The translations under genes and the position numbers were made by a program. From Erythroxylum novogranatense (lineage: Eukaryota > Streptophyta > Magnoliopsida > Malpighiales > Erythroxylaceae), in the NCBI GenBank assembly GCA_029891385.1, contig CM057228.1:18438309-18502308 (forward strand): a stretch of DNA of 64,000 bases, read 5' to 3'. The first letter of the stretch is position 1. Each line of letters opens with the position of its first letter. A model generated the notes under the pieces. That model was not told the origin of the DNA and ran no database searches. It saw only the letters and a program-made list of their open reading frames with translations. This document shows, piece after piece, positions 43,268-54,423 of the stretch.

Positions 43268-45670
43268 CTCTAAAACAATCAAACAATTTCTCATCACTAG
43301 GTGCTCAATTAAAGATATTCAATAATGCACATGTCTTTAATTCAAACTTGATGATGCATGTTCATGATTCTACCCAAGACTAAACCCAATTCGCTATCGC
43401 TCACTTTACAACCAAAATTCACTATTCACTAGGTCAATAGCATTCCCTTTAATTCAATTTCACTCACTCAAACTCTAATCATACTTCGCTAGTTACAACG
43501 TAACTCTTTGGTCACATTAAACTATAATGGACTCTCTTCGATACTTGCAATCCCGTAAATCAAAATTCAAACTCTCAATCTTTATCACAATGATAGACCT
43601 CTTTCTCTAGTTCATAACGAATCAAGTATCACCTTAATTGGAATACCATAGACCAAGATATCATCACATCATCAAACATGTTCAAGAAACATCTAGTTCA
43701 TGTTCCTCCACCAATACCCTTACTTTGACTCACTTAATCATTTCCAATTTAATACTAAAACCTATAAATTGTTTGTGGAGAGATTAAGAAATGTGTTAGG
43801 AATCCAATGCTTCAAGAATCAGGTCATTTGGAGTTCTATAACTCAAGTTATCCTCAAAACACCGATCTATGCATGATCGCTTTCCTTCCGTCTCGATTTT
43901 GCTTCACTGGTTTTCGCTTCAAATTGATTTTTGCTTCACCTGATTTTTCCTTCACTGGTTTTCGCTTCATTGGTTTTCGCTTCAGCTGGTTTTCGCTTCA
44001 GCTGATTTTTCCTTCCTTCGATTTTGCTTCATTGATTTTTTTGCTTCATTTGATTTTGCTTCAAATTGATTTTCGCTTCATTGATTTTTGCTTCATTGGT
44101 TTTTCCTTGGTGGTTTTCGCTTCAAATTGGTTTTCGCTTCAAATTTGATTTTTCCTTCCTTCGATTTTTGCTTCAGCTGATTTTTGCTTCAGCTGATTTT
44201 TGCTTCAGCTGATTTTGCTTCAGCTGATTTTGCTTCATTGGTTTTTCCTTGGTGGTTTTCGCTTCAAATGGTTTTCGCTTCAAATTGATTTTTCCTTCCT
44301 TCCGATTTTTGCTTCACCTGATTTTTTCTCGCTTGAACATGTCCTCTTATATAGATCATATCTTTTGACTCCAATATCCAAATTGGACAAACTTGACATC
44401 TATCTCATAGAGAAAAGAAAGATCTACAACTTTCAAGAAGGAAATTTTGTCTAAATCTATCGATATCACGTCCATATCGTCTGCTTTTGCTTCAGCTGAT
44501 TTTCCTTCACTGATTTTCGCTTCACCTGATTTTCCTTTCACCTGGTTTTCGCTTCGTAACATGTCCACTTATATAGATCATATCTTTTGACTCTAATATC
44601 CAAATTGGACAAACTTGACATCTATCTCATAGAGAAAAGAAAGATCTACAACTTTCAAGAAGGAAATTTTGTCTAAATCTATCGATATCACGTCCATATC
44701 GCTCGCTTTTGCTTCAAAGCTGATTTTCCTTCAATTGATTTTCCTTTCCAGACATATCACCGAACACTAAAAGTTTTCTCAACCACTCATTTAACACTAT
44801 AACAGAATTTATTCCTCCCCAACTACCCAGGATTTATGAACAAACACATGAAATACATCTTTCCATGAAAACGACAGTAAATCTCTCAACTTTATTTCAT
44901 AAATCTCTAACAATGAGGGGGTTTCTAACACTTACTGCTGAGAACTCAAACAGATCTTCAAGCTCTAAACTCCACACCTAAAAGATCAGCTTATGGATTC
45001 TCCTTAGAGTCGACAACACCAAAGGTAGAGAAAGGTTGGTGAAAGAAAGAAAGAACACCAAAGTCCCTTAGAAGATAATTTGGGTAGAAAGCTCTATGTC
45101 TCCGAGAGAAAAGTTTTCGAAGAAAATGAATAAAGAAGGCTTGGACAAGACTTAACCCATCAGCCCTCAAGGAATAGTGACCACCTACTCCTAGCTAGGT
45201 ACAAAGTCCAAGTACACATGTCACTTTCTTAATGAATAAACTATAACTTAGTTACTTTTGAACTAACTCCATTTAGTTCTCCCCTTCCAATATAACCAAA
45301 CTATCTCCAAGACTTCATTTAATTAATTCTTGCTCCCAACTATAAATATATCTTCCAATACACCATAAATTTACCAAAGATATGCAAATACAATAATTTC
45401 ACCAAAATTCATAATCGCAAGATTTCATTAACCCAATTATTTCAACATTTTAAATAATCACAATTCACAAAATCATCTCAATTTCACTTTTCCAAACACA
45501 ATCACTATCAAATTCCTAACAATCATGAATACATGTCACTATGTATATGCATGTGCAAAATGATCTATCTCTAAAATCGAGGCCACAAAACACTCGATCA
45601 CAAATTAAGCACTAACAACTCTACACTCATAACACGATGCTCATCGATCGGTAACGGATGCTACAACCAC

Positions 45671-46156
45671 GCCCCTGTGCCGTGGTCTATGCCATGACTA
45701 AGCAGGAGGCCCAGATTCTCTAGATGTCGAATTTTGATGCTTCGATTTCCGGCTTTGAAGTTTTGCATTGATAAATCCAGTTCCACGATTCCTTTATCAG
45801 ACCGCATGTAGCATGTAGATTGCATGGGATAGAGAGATGTTGCAAGATAGGTTGCAGTGAGTACACCTCAGGTAGTACTATCGCTTGGGAGAGGTCTGCA
45901 AGGGATGCTCGATCCAGATAGATCAAGCGAGCTGAAAAGGACCGATAGTTTTGCCGCTGAGGAGATTGATTTGATTTTGGGATGGACTGCCCACCGTCCA
46001 TAGGGTCTGTTATGGATTGCTATACCAAGGAGGTCGATAGAGTCTCCCGGTCACCCAGTAGTTATGTTTCGAGGTGTTAGTCGTAGTGCCGGCCAGATGA
46101 TTTTTTTCCGAGTGCCTTCGAGGTTGATGCGGGAGGTTGGAGGCCTATTTGGCTCA
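45671..46156 (+). pseudogene. Protease region of element E (decayed, shortened)
   Basis: After F the frame resumes with the gag-protease junction (VVYAMTKQEAQIL then a stop). Near 45770-45810 a protease relic is readable as DKSSSTIPLSDRM, where the active-site DTG/DSG is lost. The distance to the RT is short, so much of the protease has been deleted. Confidence 0.72.
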
Positions 46157-47553
46157 TGTGGTAGATTCCAGAGTTGAGCAGAGGTTGTAAGATGTTCCCG
46201 TGATTAGGGAATTTTTGGATGTGTTTTCCGAGGAGTTACCAGGTTTATCGCCGGATCGGGAGACGGAGTTCTCGATTGTCGTCGTTCCAGGTACCGTTCC
46301 TATATCTATATCTCCATATAGGATGGCACCGGTGGAACTGAGGGAGCTTAAGGCTTAGCTGCAGGAGCTGTTGGATAAGGGGTTTATCAGACCGAGTGTT
46401 TCGCCATGGGGAGCTCCAGTGTTGTTTGTGAAAAAGAAGGACGGGACTTTGAGGTTGTGCATCGATTATAGGCAGCTGAATCGGGTTACAGTCAAGAATA
46501 AATATCCACTGCCTAGGATCGATGATCTGTTTGATCAGTTGTAGGGAGCTCAGGTGTTTACCAAGTTGGATTTGAGATTTAGATATTATCAGTTGAGGAT
46601 CGCAGAGGCCGATGTGCCTAAGAGTGCTTTCAAGAGCAGGTACGAGCATTTCAAGTTCTTAATGATGCCGTTCGGGTTGACTAATGCCCAGGCCACCTTC
46701 ATGGCCTTGATGAATAAGGTTTTTCAGCCCTACCTGGATCAGTTCGTGATTGTATTTATTGATGATATTCTGGTGTATTCGAGGAGTAGGCAGGAGCATG
46801 CGAAGCATCTAAGGATAGTTTTGCAGATTATGAGAGAGAGGCAGTTGTATGTCAGATTCACTAAATATGAATTTTGGCTGGATGAGGTGGTGTTCTTAGG
46901 GCATATTGTGTCTGGTGAGGGTATCCGAGTGGATCCTCATAAGGTTGAGGCAGTCAGGAGTTGGGAGACTCCGAGGAATGTGTCAGAGATGCGAAGCTTT
47001 CTCAGATTGGCCGGCTATTACCGGAGGTTTGCCGAGGGGTTCTCTTTAATTTCAGCCCCTTTGACAAAACTTCTGAGGAAGAATGTGGCTTTTAGATGTA
47101 CTGATGAGTGTCAAAGAAGTTTTGAGGAGCTGAAACATCGGTTGACTACGGCACCGGTGTTAGCTTTGCCATCAGGAGTTGGAGGTTTTGAGGTATTCAG
47201 TGATGCTTCGCAGTAGGGATTGGGTTGTGTCTTGATGCAGCATAGGAGAGTGATAGCTTATGCCTCGAGACAGTTGAGGTCTCATGAGATGAATTATCCA
47301 GTGCATGATTTGGAGTTAGCAGCAGTGGTTTTTGTTTTGAAGATCTGGAGACATTATTTGTATGGTGAGACGTTCCAGATCTTCATTGATCATAAGAGTT
47401 TGCAGTATTTGCTGAGTCAGCGAGAGTTGAATCTGAGGTAGAGGAGATGGTTAGAGTTGCTTAAGGATTATGATTGCACGATTGAGTATCACCTAGGGAA
47501 GGCCAATGTGGTGGCAAATGCTTTGAGTAGGAGATCTCACATTAGTGCAGCTC
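46157..47553 (+). pseudogene. Reverse transcriptase and RNase H of element E
   Basis: A single frame carries [74 protein letters not shown] (canonical RSGYHQ altered), [13 protein letters not shown] and the catalytic FIDDILVYS, then RNase [26 protein letters not shown] and GKANVVANALSR. Stops interrupt it after LEAYL..EQRL, ELRELKA, DLFDQL, SDASQ and ELNLR; all but the first are TAG where relatives have CAG (Gln). Otherwise it is well preserved. Element G interrupts at 47554. Confidence 0.92.
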
Positions 47554-49667
47554 TGTTGGGCCCGGGCCCCGTACGTCCGAATCTCCGAGGGAGGGCCCCT
47601 CGGGTCGCCCCGGCGTCGGGCGCTCCATATACCGTCAGACCCGATCCCAACATCCATACAAAGACATATTCGATTCGCACAAACGTAAACATATACTCAT
47701 ACATACCATCGCATGCATTCTCAACATGCATTTCCATATCTCAAATTCATAAAACATATGTCATTCTCATTCAAGAAATGCAACAAGATTCTCAAATGCA
47801 GCGAATACAAAGTAAAATGAAATTTCAAAATACAAAAGATGCTCCATGATAAAATGCTCTGAGGGCCAATCCAAATTACTAACTTAAGGCAAAGCTCCTA
47901 ATTAGCCGGAAGTTTCGATGCCTCGCCAAGTCAACTATCGCCTCGATCCGCACTGAGGAGGGAGAGTAATGGGGTGAGTCATAAGCTCAGTGGCATATAC
48001 GCTTATAGCCATTGGCAACGAGCCACACAATCAAGCAATATATATATGTATAATATACATATCACTAGCAAATCATAATTCATCAATTCAGTTCACATTC
48101 AATCAAGATATGTCAAGCAATTTCTATTTCTTATCACATCAATCATTACGCAACAAATCTATCAAATCCATCATATCTTATGCTCATCAAATCAATCGTA
48201 TGCACAAACAACTGCTCGAGAGTTCAGAATCCATCCGGATAACCCAAGGTAACCAGAATCCATCCGAGTCCGATTTTCAAGGATCTCGTTGCACAAGCGG
48301 GCAGCCGGAGAAGGCTTTCAAAATGTCAACGTGCGTGACTCCATCCGTAACTCTCTCGCCCAAACAAAGCACATAATCCATTCGATTCATGCTCAAAGCA
48401 TATCATAATTTCCATTCTTTCCATTCCTTCCATTGCCATAAAGGCCCATTAATCCATGCATAATTATGATCAAAGCATATTCAGCATCTCTCATGCAATT
48501 CAATACAAATAATGTCATATAACGCAAGCAAGCACACATCATGCAATCGCCCATACACACAATAACGATAAACATATTACCCACCTAGTATCGCCGAGTA
48601 TCGACTCACCGTTGTCCTTCCTCTCGCGATTGGTCAAATCAGCTTGGTTCCTTATAATAAACCAAGTTTCCACACAATTAATATCTATAGCAATTATTTA
48701 ATAAAGCTCAAAAGCAAAAAGTAAAGCGTTAAAGTCTCCATCCGATTCCCATCGAAATTTCGAACTTTCCAAACAATTCCCGAATTTCCCTTCTTCATAC
48801 AACTTGTAGTCCTTAATTTCTAGATCACAACAAATCCAAGATCACCTCATTCGGATATCTACACCAAAAGATATCCCTAACAATATAAACATATCAATTT
48901 CGGAAACAAGGGGCTTCGCCGCAACGAAGGGACGCTCGTCGCGACGAAGGACCACCTTCGCCATGAAGCGAAGGCTCGTCGCGAACCAAACGTCGACGTC
49001 GCGACGTCTCCTTCAGACGTCGCGACGTCTACAACATTTCACACGCCATTTAATAATCGTAAAATTATTTACACGCCGCGACGCGGGTTCTTCTTCGTCA
49101 CAAGGCGTGTTCATACGCGACGTCGCGACGTTCGGTCGAGGAACTCGACCAACCCAGATTTTGCAGGTTTCAACCGCTAACTGCTCCAAACTCAAATGCA
49201 ACACACCTAAGACATAGATCCATACTTCTACTCCATTTCTAACTCATTATCAACTCAAAATCAAACATAAATGCATCAACCCAAAAGATCTCACCGCTTT
49301 CACCGTGAAACCCTAAAACCTTCGATTTCTCTCAATCCAAGCTATCTTAACGCTTAATCCAACCATAAACAATAAGAAATGAAGCTAAACATACCGGTAA
49401 CGCCCAATCTTCGAAGATCCGAGAAATCAAATCTCCACTCTTCTTCCTCTTCTCCTTCGACGCATGTTCTTTCTCCTCTTTCTCTCTCTATTTCTATTTC
49501 TAAGTCTTTCTTTTCCTTTCTTTTCTTATCCTCTCCTTTAAACCCTAAGGGCATGGGCCCTTCCTAAAAAACCAAGGCCCAACACAATTTAATCAAACTA
49601 AGGCAAAATTACAATTATCACAATTCATGCTTAATAATATCATTAAAAAAAAATTCGGGGTCTAACA
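47554..49667 (-). mobile_element. Element G 3' LTR
   Basis: Minus-strand order: TGTTAGACCCCG at 49667, T-run, donor-like CCGGTATGTTT near 49400, CG cluster 49140-48905, donor TAGGTGGGTAA (intron start 48584), acceptor CTCCCTCCTCAG (ends 47953), end CCCGGGCCCAACA. Copies differ from the 5' LTR mainly inside the CG cluster and at CTG/CGG words. Confidence 0.9.
48905..49140 (-). repeat. CG-palindrome cluster, G 3' LTR
   Basis: Repeated CTCGTCGCGACGAAG, GACGTCGCGACGTCT, ACACGCCGCGACG and CGACGTCGCGACGTTC. Same GTCGCGAC core as in the unrelated A/B/C/E LTRs. 5' LTR counterpart at 55785-56000. Confidence 0.85.
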
Positions 49668-49872
49668 TTTCTCCCCCTCTTAAAAAGAAATTTCGTCCTC
49701 GAAATTTACCTGAATCGTCGAAGAGATGCGGATACTTCTCCCGCATAGCGTCCAATGGCTCCCAAGTAGCTTCCTCTACCGAATGATTCCTCCAAAGGAC
49801 TTTACTAATCGAACTGCCTTGTTCCTCGAGAACCTTGTCCTTAGAATCCAAAATCAGATCGAAGCTCCTCAT
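49618..49872 (-). pseudogene. Chromodomain tail of element G, reading into the LTR
   Basis: Open frame with LWRNHSVEEATWEPLDAMRE and KYPHLFDDSGKF, the chromovirus chromodomain end. The polypurine tract is itself translated (RGGE), and the frame goes on for 16 codons inside the 3' LTR before its stop at 49618. In E the homologous frame stops in the first five bases of the LTR. Confidence 0.82.
49668..49682 (-). other. Polypurine tract of element G
   Basis: Minus strand TAAGAGGGGGAGAAA adjoining the LTR start at 49667. Confidence 0.88.
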
Positions 49873-51240
49873 AGCTCAAATCATCTCAAGAATCGAACCT
49901 CACTAGCCCAATAACATGTGACGGATCCGATCTATACCTCCTCAAAGATAGACACATGGAACACATCATGAATCTGCGACAACTCCGGAGGTAACGCCAA
50001 CTCAGAAGAGTGGTCCAATCCTCTCAAGGATCTCATAAGGACCCACATACCTCGACTCAACTTACCCTTCTTGTCGAATCTCAATACTCCTTTCCAAGGA
50101 GATGTCTTAGGAACACTTCTCACCGCATCATACTCCATCTCCTTTCGTGAGCATCAACATAACTCTTCATTCTATCCTCAGGTACGCTTTTAAGTCAGCC
50201 GCTAATCAGATTGACTTTTCAACAATCATCCGAATCAAATCTGGTCCTCTAATTGCCTCTCCTTCTTCGTCCCAACAGATCGGAGTCCTACACCTCCTCC
50301 CATACAAAGCCTCACACGGAGCCATCTGAATGCTCGAATGGTACGAATTGTTATAAGCAAATTCACCAACGGCAAATGCTCATCCCATGCTCCTCGAAAA
50401 TCCATCACACACGCCAAGCATCCCTCAAGTGTCCGAATAGTCCTCTCCGATCGACCATCCGTCCGAGGGTGAAAAGTCGCACTAAAATTCAGCTTCATTC
50501 CTAAAGCTTTCTCGCAAACCGCCCTAAAACCTCGAAGTGAACCGCGGATCTCGGCCTAACACGATCAATCCGAATCCCATGTAGCCTCACTATCTCATCG
50601 ATATACTTCTTTGCCAACACATGCAAAGAATCACCGTCGAATCGCTAAAAAGTGGGCTGACTTAGTCAACCGATCAACAATCACCCAAATGGCATCGCGC
50701 CTCCTCGCCGGTCCTAGGCAATCCCATCAAAGTCCATCGTCACCGCCGCCACTTCCACTGAATAGGCAACGGCCTCAACTTGCCGAAGGTGCTCGTGTTC
50801 ACCTTGACTTGGCGACACACTAGACACTTCATCGATTTAACTCGCTATATCCTCTTCATGCCTTTCCACCAAAAGTGCTCTCTCAAACCCGATACATCCC
50901 GGTGCTACGGATGCATGGTGTAAGGCGACAGTGCCTCATCCATAATCTCATCCTTGATCTCCCGCACATCCTAATACACAACCTACCAAGAATCACATCA
51001 CCCATCGTCCTCACCTCTATATCGTAAATCTTACCATTCTCAATCTCATCCCAAGCTTGCTCAAATCAGCATCCCGAGCCTCGCAAATCCCTAACCTTTC
51101 CTTCAAAGATCGGTCTAACTCGAAAATTAGCCGTAAGACAATCCGCCTTCCCGTGTCAAACTTATCCTAAGCTTAGCCATCTCTTCCAATAAAGGAAGAT
51201 AAACCGATCGAATATGAGCAATCGACGACTTCTCGCCAAG
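49873..51240 (-). pseudogene. Integrase of element G (broken)
   Basis: Readable pieces: ELALPPELSQIHDVFHVS (integrase C-terminus, 49932-50138) and NFSATFHPRTDGRSERTIRT followed by LEGCLACVMDFRGAWDEHLP (50235-50498), which holds the third catalytic residue, Glu in SERT. The zinc-binding and core parts up to about 50900 are in several frames. The stretch 50900-51240 is too shifted to read confidently and probably holds the RNase H-integrase linker. Confidence 0.82.
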
Positions 51241-52580
51241 GCATCCGCCACAACATTGGCCTTGCCGGATGATACTCAATCAACAAATCATAGTCCTTAA
51301 TAGCTCTAACCACCTCCGCGCCTCAAATTCAATTCCTTTTGACTTAGCAAATACTTCAGACTCTTATGATCGTGAAGATCCGAAGTTTGAACTCCATACA
51401 AATAATGCCTCCAAATCTTTAAGGCAAAGATCACCGCCGCTAACTCCAAATCGTAAGGCCGGATAATTCAGCTCATAAGGCTTCAATCGCCTCAAGCATA
51501 AGCAATTACCCGATCTCCTCGCATCAAAACACATCCGAGACCCTTCCTCAAGCATCACTATACACCAATAACCCTCATCACCCGATGGCAAAATCAAAAT
51601 CGGCACCGGTCAATCAAGGCTGAGCTCCTCGAAGCTCCTCCGACAATCCTCACCCAATCAAACTTCGATTCTTTCTCAACAATTTCGCCATCGGAGCGAC
51701 ATCATCGAGAATCCTCCACAAACCGCTCAGTAGTAGCTCGCCAAACCCGTAAAACTCCTCACTTCGCCACATTCTTCTACGCTCCTAATTCACAATCGCT
51801 TATCTTCTTTGGATCCACATGAACTCCTTGCTCGAGATCACGTGTCCAAGAAATGAAACTTCCTCACCAAAATTCGATTTATCGAATTTGGCATACAACT
51901 CATTACTCCTCAAAGTCTCCAAAGCCATCCTCAAATGCTCCTCATGCTCCCGATCACTTGGAATACACCAATATATCATCAATGAAGACAATGATAAATT
52001 GGTCCAAGAATGACTTAAACACCGATTCATCAAATCCATAAACGCCGCAGCGATTCGCCAATCCGAAGGGCATCACCAAAACTCAAAGTGCCCATACCGA
52101 GTCCTGAAAGCAGACTTCGGCATATCCGACTCCTTGATCCTCAACTGATGATATCCCGATCTCAAGTCGATCTTCGAAAAGACTCTCGCTCCTTGCAATT
52201 GATCAAACAGATCATCAATGCGAGGAAGCGGATACTTGTTCTTCATCGTGACTCGATTCTACCTCAGTAGTCCACACACATTCTCAAAGAGCCATCTTTC
52301 TTCTTCACAACAGACCGTGCTCCCCAAGGCTAAGAACTCGGTCGAATATACCCTTTCTCCAATAACTCCTCCAATTGTCCTTAAGCTCCTTCAATTCACG
52401 AGCCATCCGATAAGGCGGAATCGAATCGCCTAGTACGACACAAGCTCAATTGAAAACTCAATCTCCGAGTTGGCGGTAGTCCCGCAATTCCTGAAAGACG
52501 TCCGAGAAATCCTCGACCATCGAATATCCTCCAGCCTTCCTCTATCGCCTCTAGAGTCATCACATGCTTTAAACGCCACA
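51241..52580 (-). pseudogene. Reverse transcriptase and RNase H of element G (broken)
   Basis: RNase H codons around 51364-51606 (SGDEGYWCIVMLEEGSRMCF, a shifted version of the SDAS..GLGCVL block; LKPYELNYP). RT at 51800-52039 keeps HEEHLRMALETLRSNELYAK and FGEEVSFLGHVISS, with the catalytic DD codons near 51975-51990; upstream pieces reach about 52580. Breaks are small indels. Confidence 0.8.
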
Positions 52581-52669
52581 ACCCTTACTTATCATCCTCT
52601 CTCGCTATCATTGTGAAACAATCCGGGCGGACTTGCTTTCCGTCCCCAAGAACATCACTCTTCCGCCAT

Positions 52670-53239
52670 CTAAATCAAACTCTCATTGTCTTCTCGCCAT
52701 AATCCAACGGCATTGTACTTTTCCAAAGTATCCATACCTAATATCACATCCAATCCTTGCATCTTCAGTGGCATCAAATCTACCACTAGAAGTCCTCCAC
52801 CAATACGAAGCTCACATCCTCTAAACACTTGACTAATCACAATGTGCTGGCCAATCGGAGTACTCACCATCAGCGGAGTATCCAACGGACTCGCAACCAA
52901 ATCACACACAGGTCTACTCGACGAAACAAACGAATGAGTAGAACCCGGATCAAACAACACAAGCACATCATCAGCAAATAAATGGGCCATACCGGTGACA
53001 ACATCCGAGCGGCTCTGCATCTCTCCCGCCATAGCAAACACCCGGCCGGTGCTCGCCTCTCGGTCTCCCCGGAAGACTCGCCCCCGGCAAAGATCGTAAC
53101 TACCTACCTCGACACAGCCCTTCGACCCATGGTCTCGCCCTCCTGAGCCGGCATCCGACCTCTCTCCTGTCGTGGAGGCCGAGGACACTCTTCGCGATGT
53201 GTCCTTCACTCCACAGCTGAAACAAGCTCCTCGCACCAA
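52670..53239 (-). pseudogene. Protease and zinc-knuckle region of element G
   Basis: The longest intact piece of G, 189 codons. A knuckle-like CFSCGVKD starts it (later ligands lost to a shift), then the linker and protease with VLFDPGSTHSFVSS (active site DPG), GGLLVVDLMPLKMQGLDVIL and GMDTLEKYNA, the typical chromovirus protease end before RT. Confidence 0.85.
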
Positions 53240-54270
53240 GCACTCTCCTCATGAGGTTTCCACAAGGCTCACACGCCAGATAATCGATCTATCTCCTCTC
53301 CTCTTCTACCACTACCCACCGTCAAGCTTGGTGAGAAACAGAGAAGTCCTCATCGGCCTCTCGCCGGCTAGCACCACCGCTCCTCTCCTCTCAATAAACA
53401 GGAAACTCCTAGCACTGTTCGCATAGGAGCACTAGTGCTACCTCCTCTCCTGACTGATCTCTACCCTTTCTTCCTATTTGCAAAGACTTCGATGTTCTCT
53501 ATATTCTCAACCTTCAGAGTCGCCTCAACTAATCATTGAAATCACCGAATTTCGCACAATTACCTTTCTCTCGATCGCCAAGTGCAATCCCGACTCAAAT
53601 CATGACATCCGCGCCTCGCCAACATCGACGGAGGCATACCGATAATCTGGGTGAACTCAAGGCCATACTCAAGAATCGTTATATCCTCTCGAGTGAGACT
53701 CGTAAACTCCCTCTGCTTCGCTGGACATAAACCTCGATAAATATTTCTTCTAAAAGCGACCCACAAAATCTCGCCAAGCCAACCCCATCGCCTCATCTCG
53801 ACCGCCTCAAGACGGTCTCCCACCAATGCAGAGCATCCCCGAGCAACCGGCAAGATACACCACTCGCCATCCGCCTCACAATCCATCTCGATCCATCACC
53901 CGCTCGTCCTCCGTAACCATGTCTCGGCTTCCTCAGATCACCGTCCCAAAGAAGTCAATCGCCTGCATTTCTCAACTTGTCGAACTGCTTTCCTCTTCAT
54001 TGGGATCGTGCGTATATCGTGGCATCTCGCCCATAGCTTTGAACAAACGCCGAGTAAACGCTCAAACATCCTCGATCAAATGGGCACTTGCCTCGCGGAA
54101 TCGGCGACTCGAGTCGGCGAACGATGGGCTCACTTCTAGCCGATAGAAGCCTCAACATGCATTGGGCTACAGACTCATCGGTCCTCTCTCTCTCGTTGGA
54201 GAGTCAGCACAGCAGACTTGCACACTCCTCGTGTCCTTCTACGACGTGGCATCGCATTCTTCAAAGGTAA
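53240..54270 (-). pseudogene. Gag of element G (broken)
   Basis: At 53560-53886 the minus strand encodes a gag capsid block: WVAFRRNIYRGLCPAKQREF, LEYGLEFTQI. The start is probably near 54267 (ATGCGATGCCACGTCG). Frames shift several times between. Confidence 0.75.
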
Positions 54271-54401
54271 ACACTAAGGATTAGCTATACGACAATCTAT
54301 ATGTATGCATGATATGCATGTCACGTAATGAAATCAATTAATGCAACACGTCGCCATATATCACACAATCCTATATGCATTCTAAGCCAAGGACACCTAA
54401 A

Positions 54402-54414
54402 CCTAGGCGCCTGA
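54402..54414 (-). other. Degenerate primer-binding site of element G
   Basis: The minus strand reads TAGTATCAGGCGCC next to the 5' LTR, recognisable as TGGTATCAGAGC with several changes or small indels. Confidence 0.65.
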
Positions 54415-54423
54415 TACTAAACA

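Larger units (their letters stand above)
33457..45665 (-). mobile_element. Element F: Ty3/gypsy chromovirus, minus strand (whole span)
   Basis: Flanked by perfect ACCAC duplications (33452-33456, 45666-45670). Two LTRs (33457-37370, 41949-45665), PBS complement GCTCTGATACCA at 41932-41943, a polypurine tract and a 4.6-kb internal region with gag, protease, RT, RNase H, integrase and chromodomain remnants in chromovirus order. Its coding region and LTR end (GGGGGCGCTACA) are close to those of E, so E and F are sister lineages with diverged LTRs. Inserted in E between gag and protease. Confidence 0.92.
41949..45665 (-). mobile_element. Element F 5' LTR
   Basis: 3717 bp with the same layout as the 3' copy: donor near 44935 (CAGTAAGTG), word array 43880-44335, two 223-bp units (44338, 44560), mini-exon 43267-43203, donor GGTGAGTAACC at 43202, hairpin array about 42890-42705 and fold 42418-42366. 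Long stretches are identical to the 3' LTR; the mismatches are clustered at CG/CHG words. Confidence 0.9.

Noticed and set aside
46245..46649. Minus-strand frame of 134 codons
   Set aside because: Shadow of E's reverse transcriptase, whose motifs read clearly on the plus strand.
47457..47849. Apparent 130-codon frame running from RNase H into new sequence
   Set aside because: The second half is translation of element G's inserted LTR past the 47554 boundary; the fusion is a by-product of insertion.
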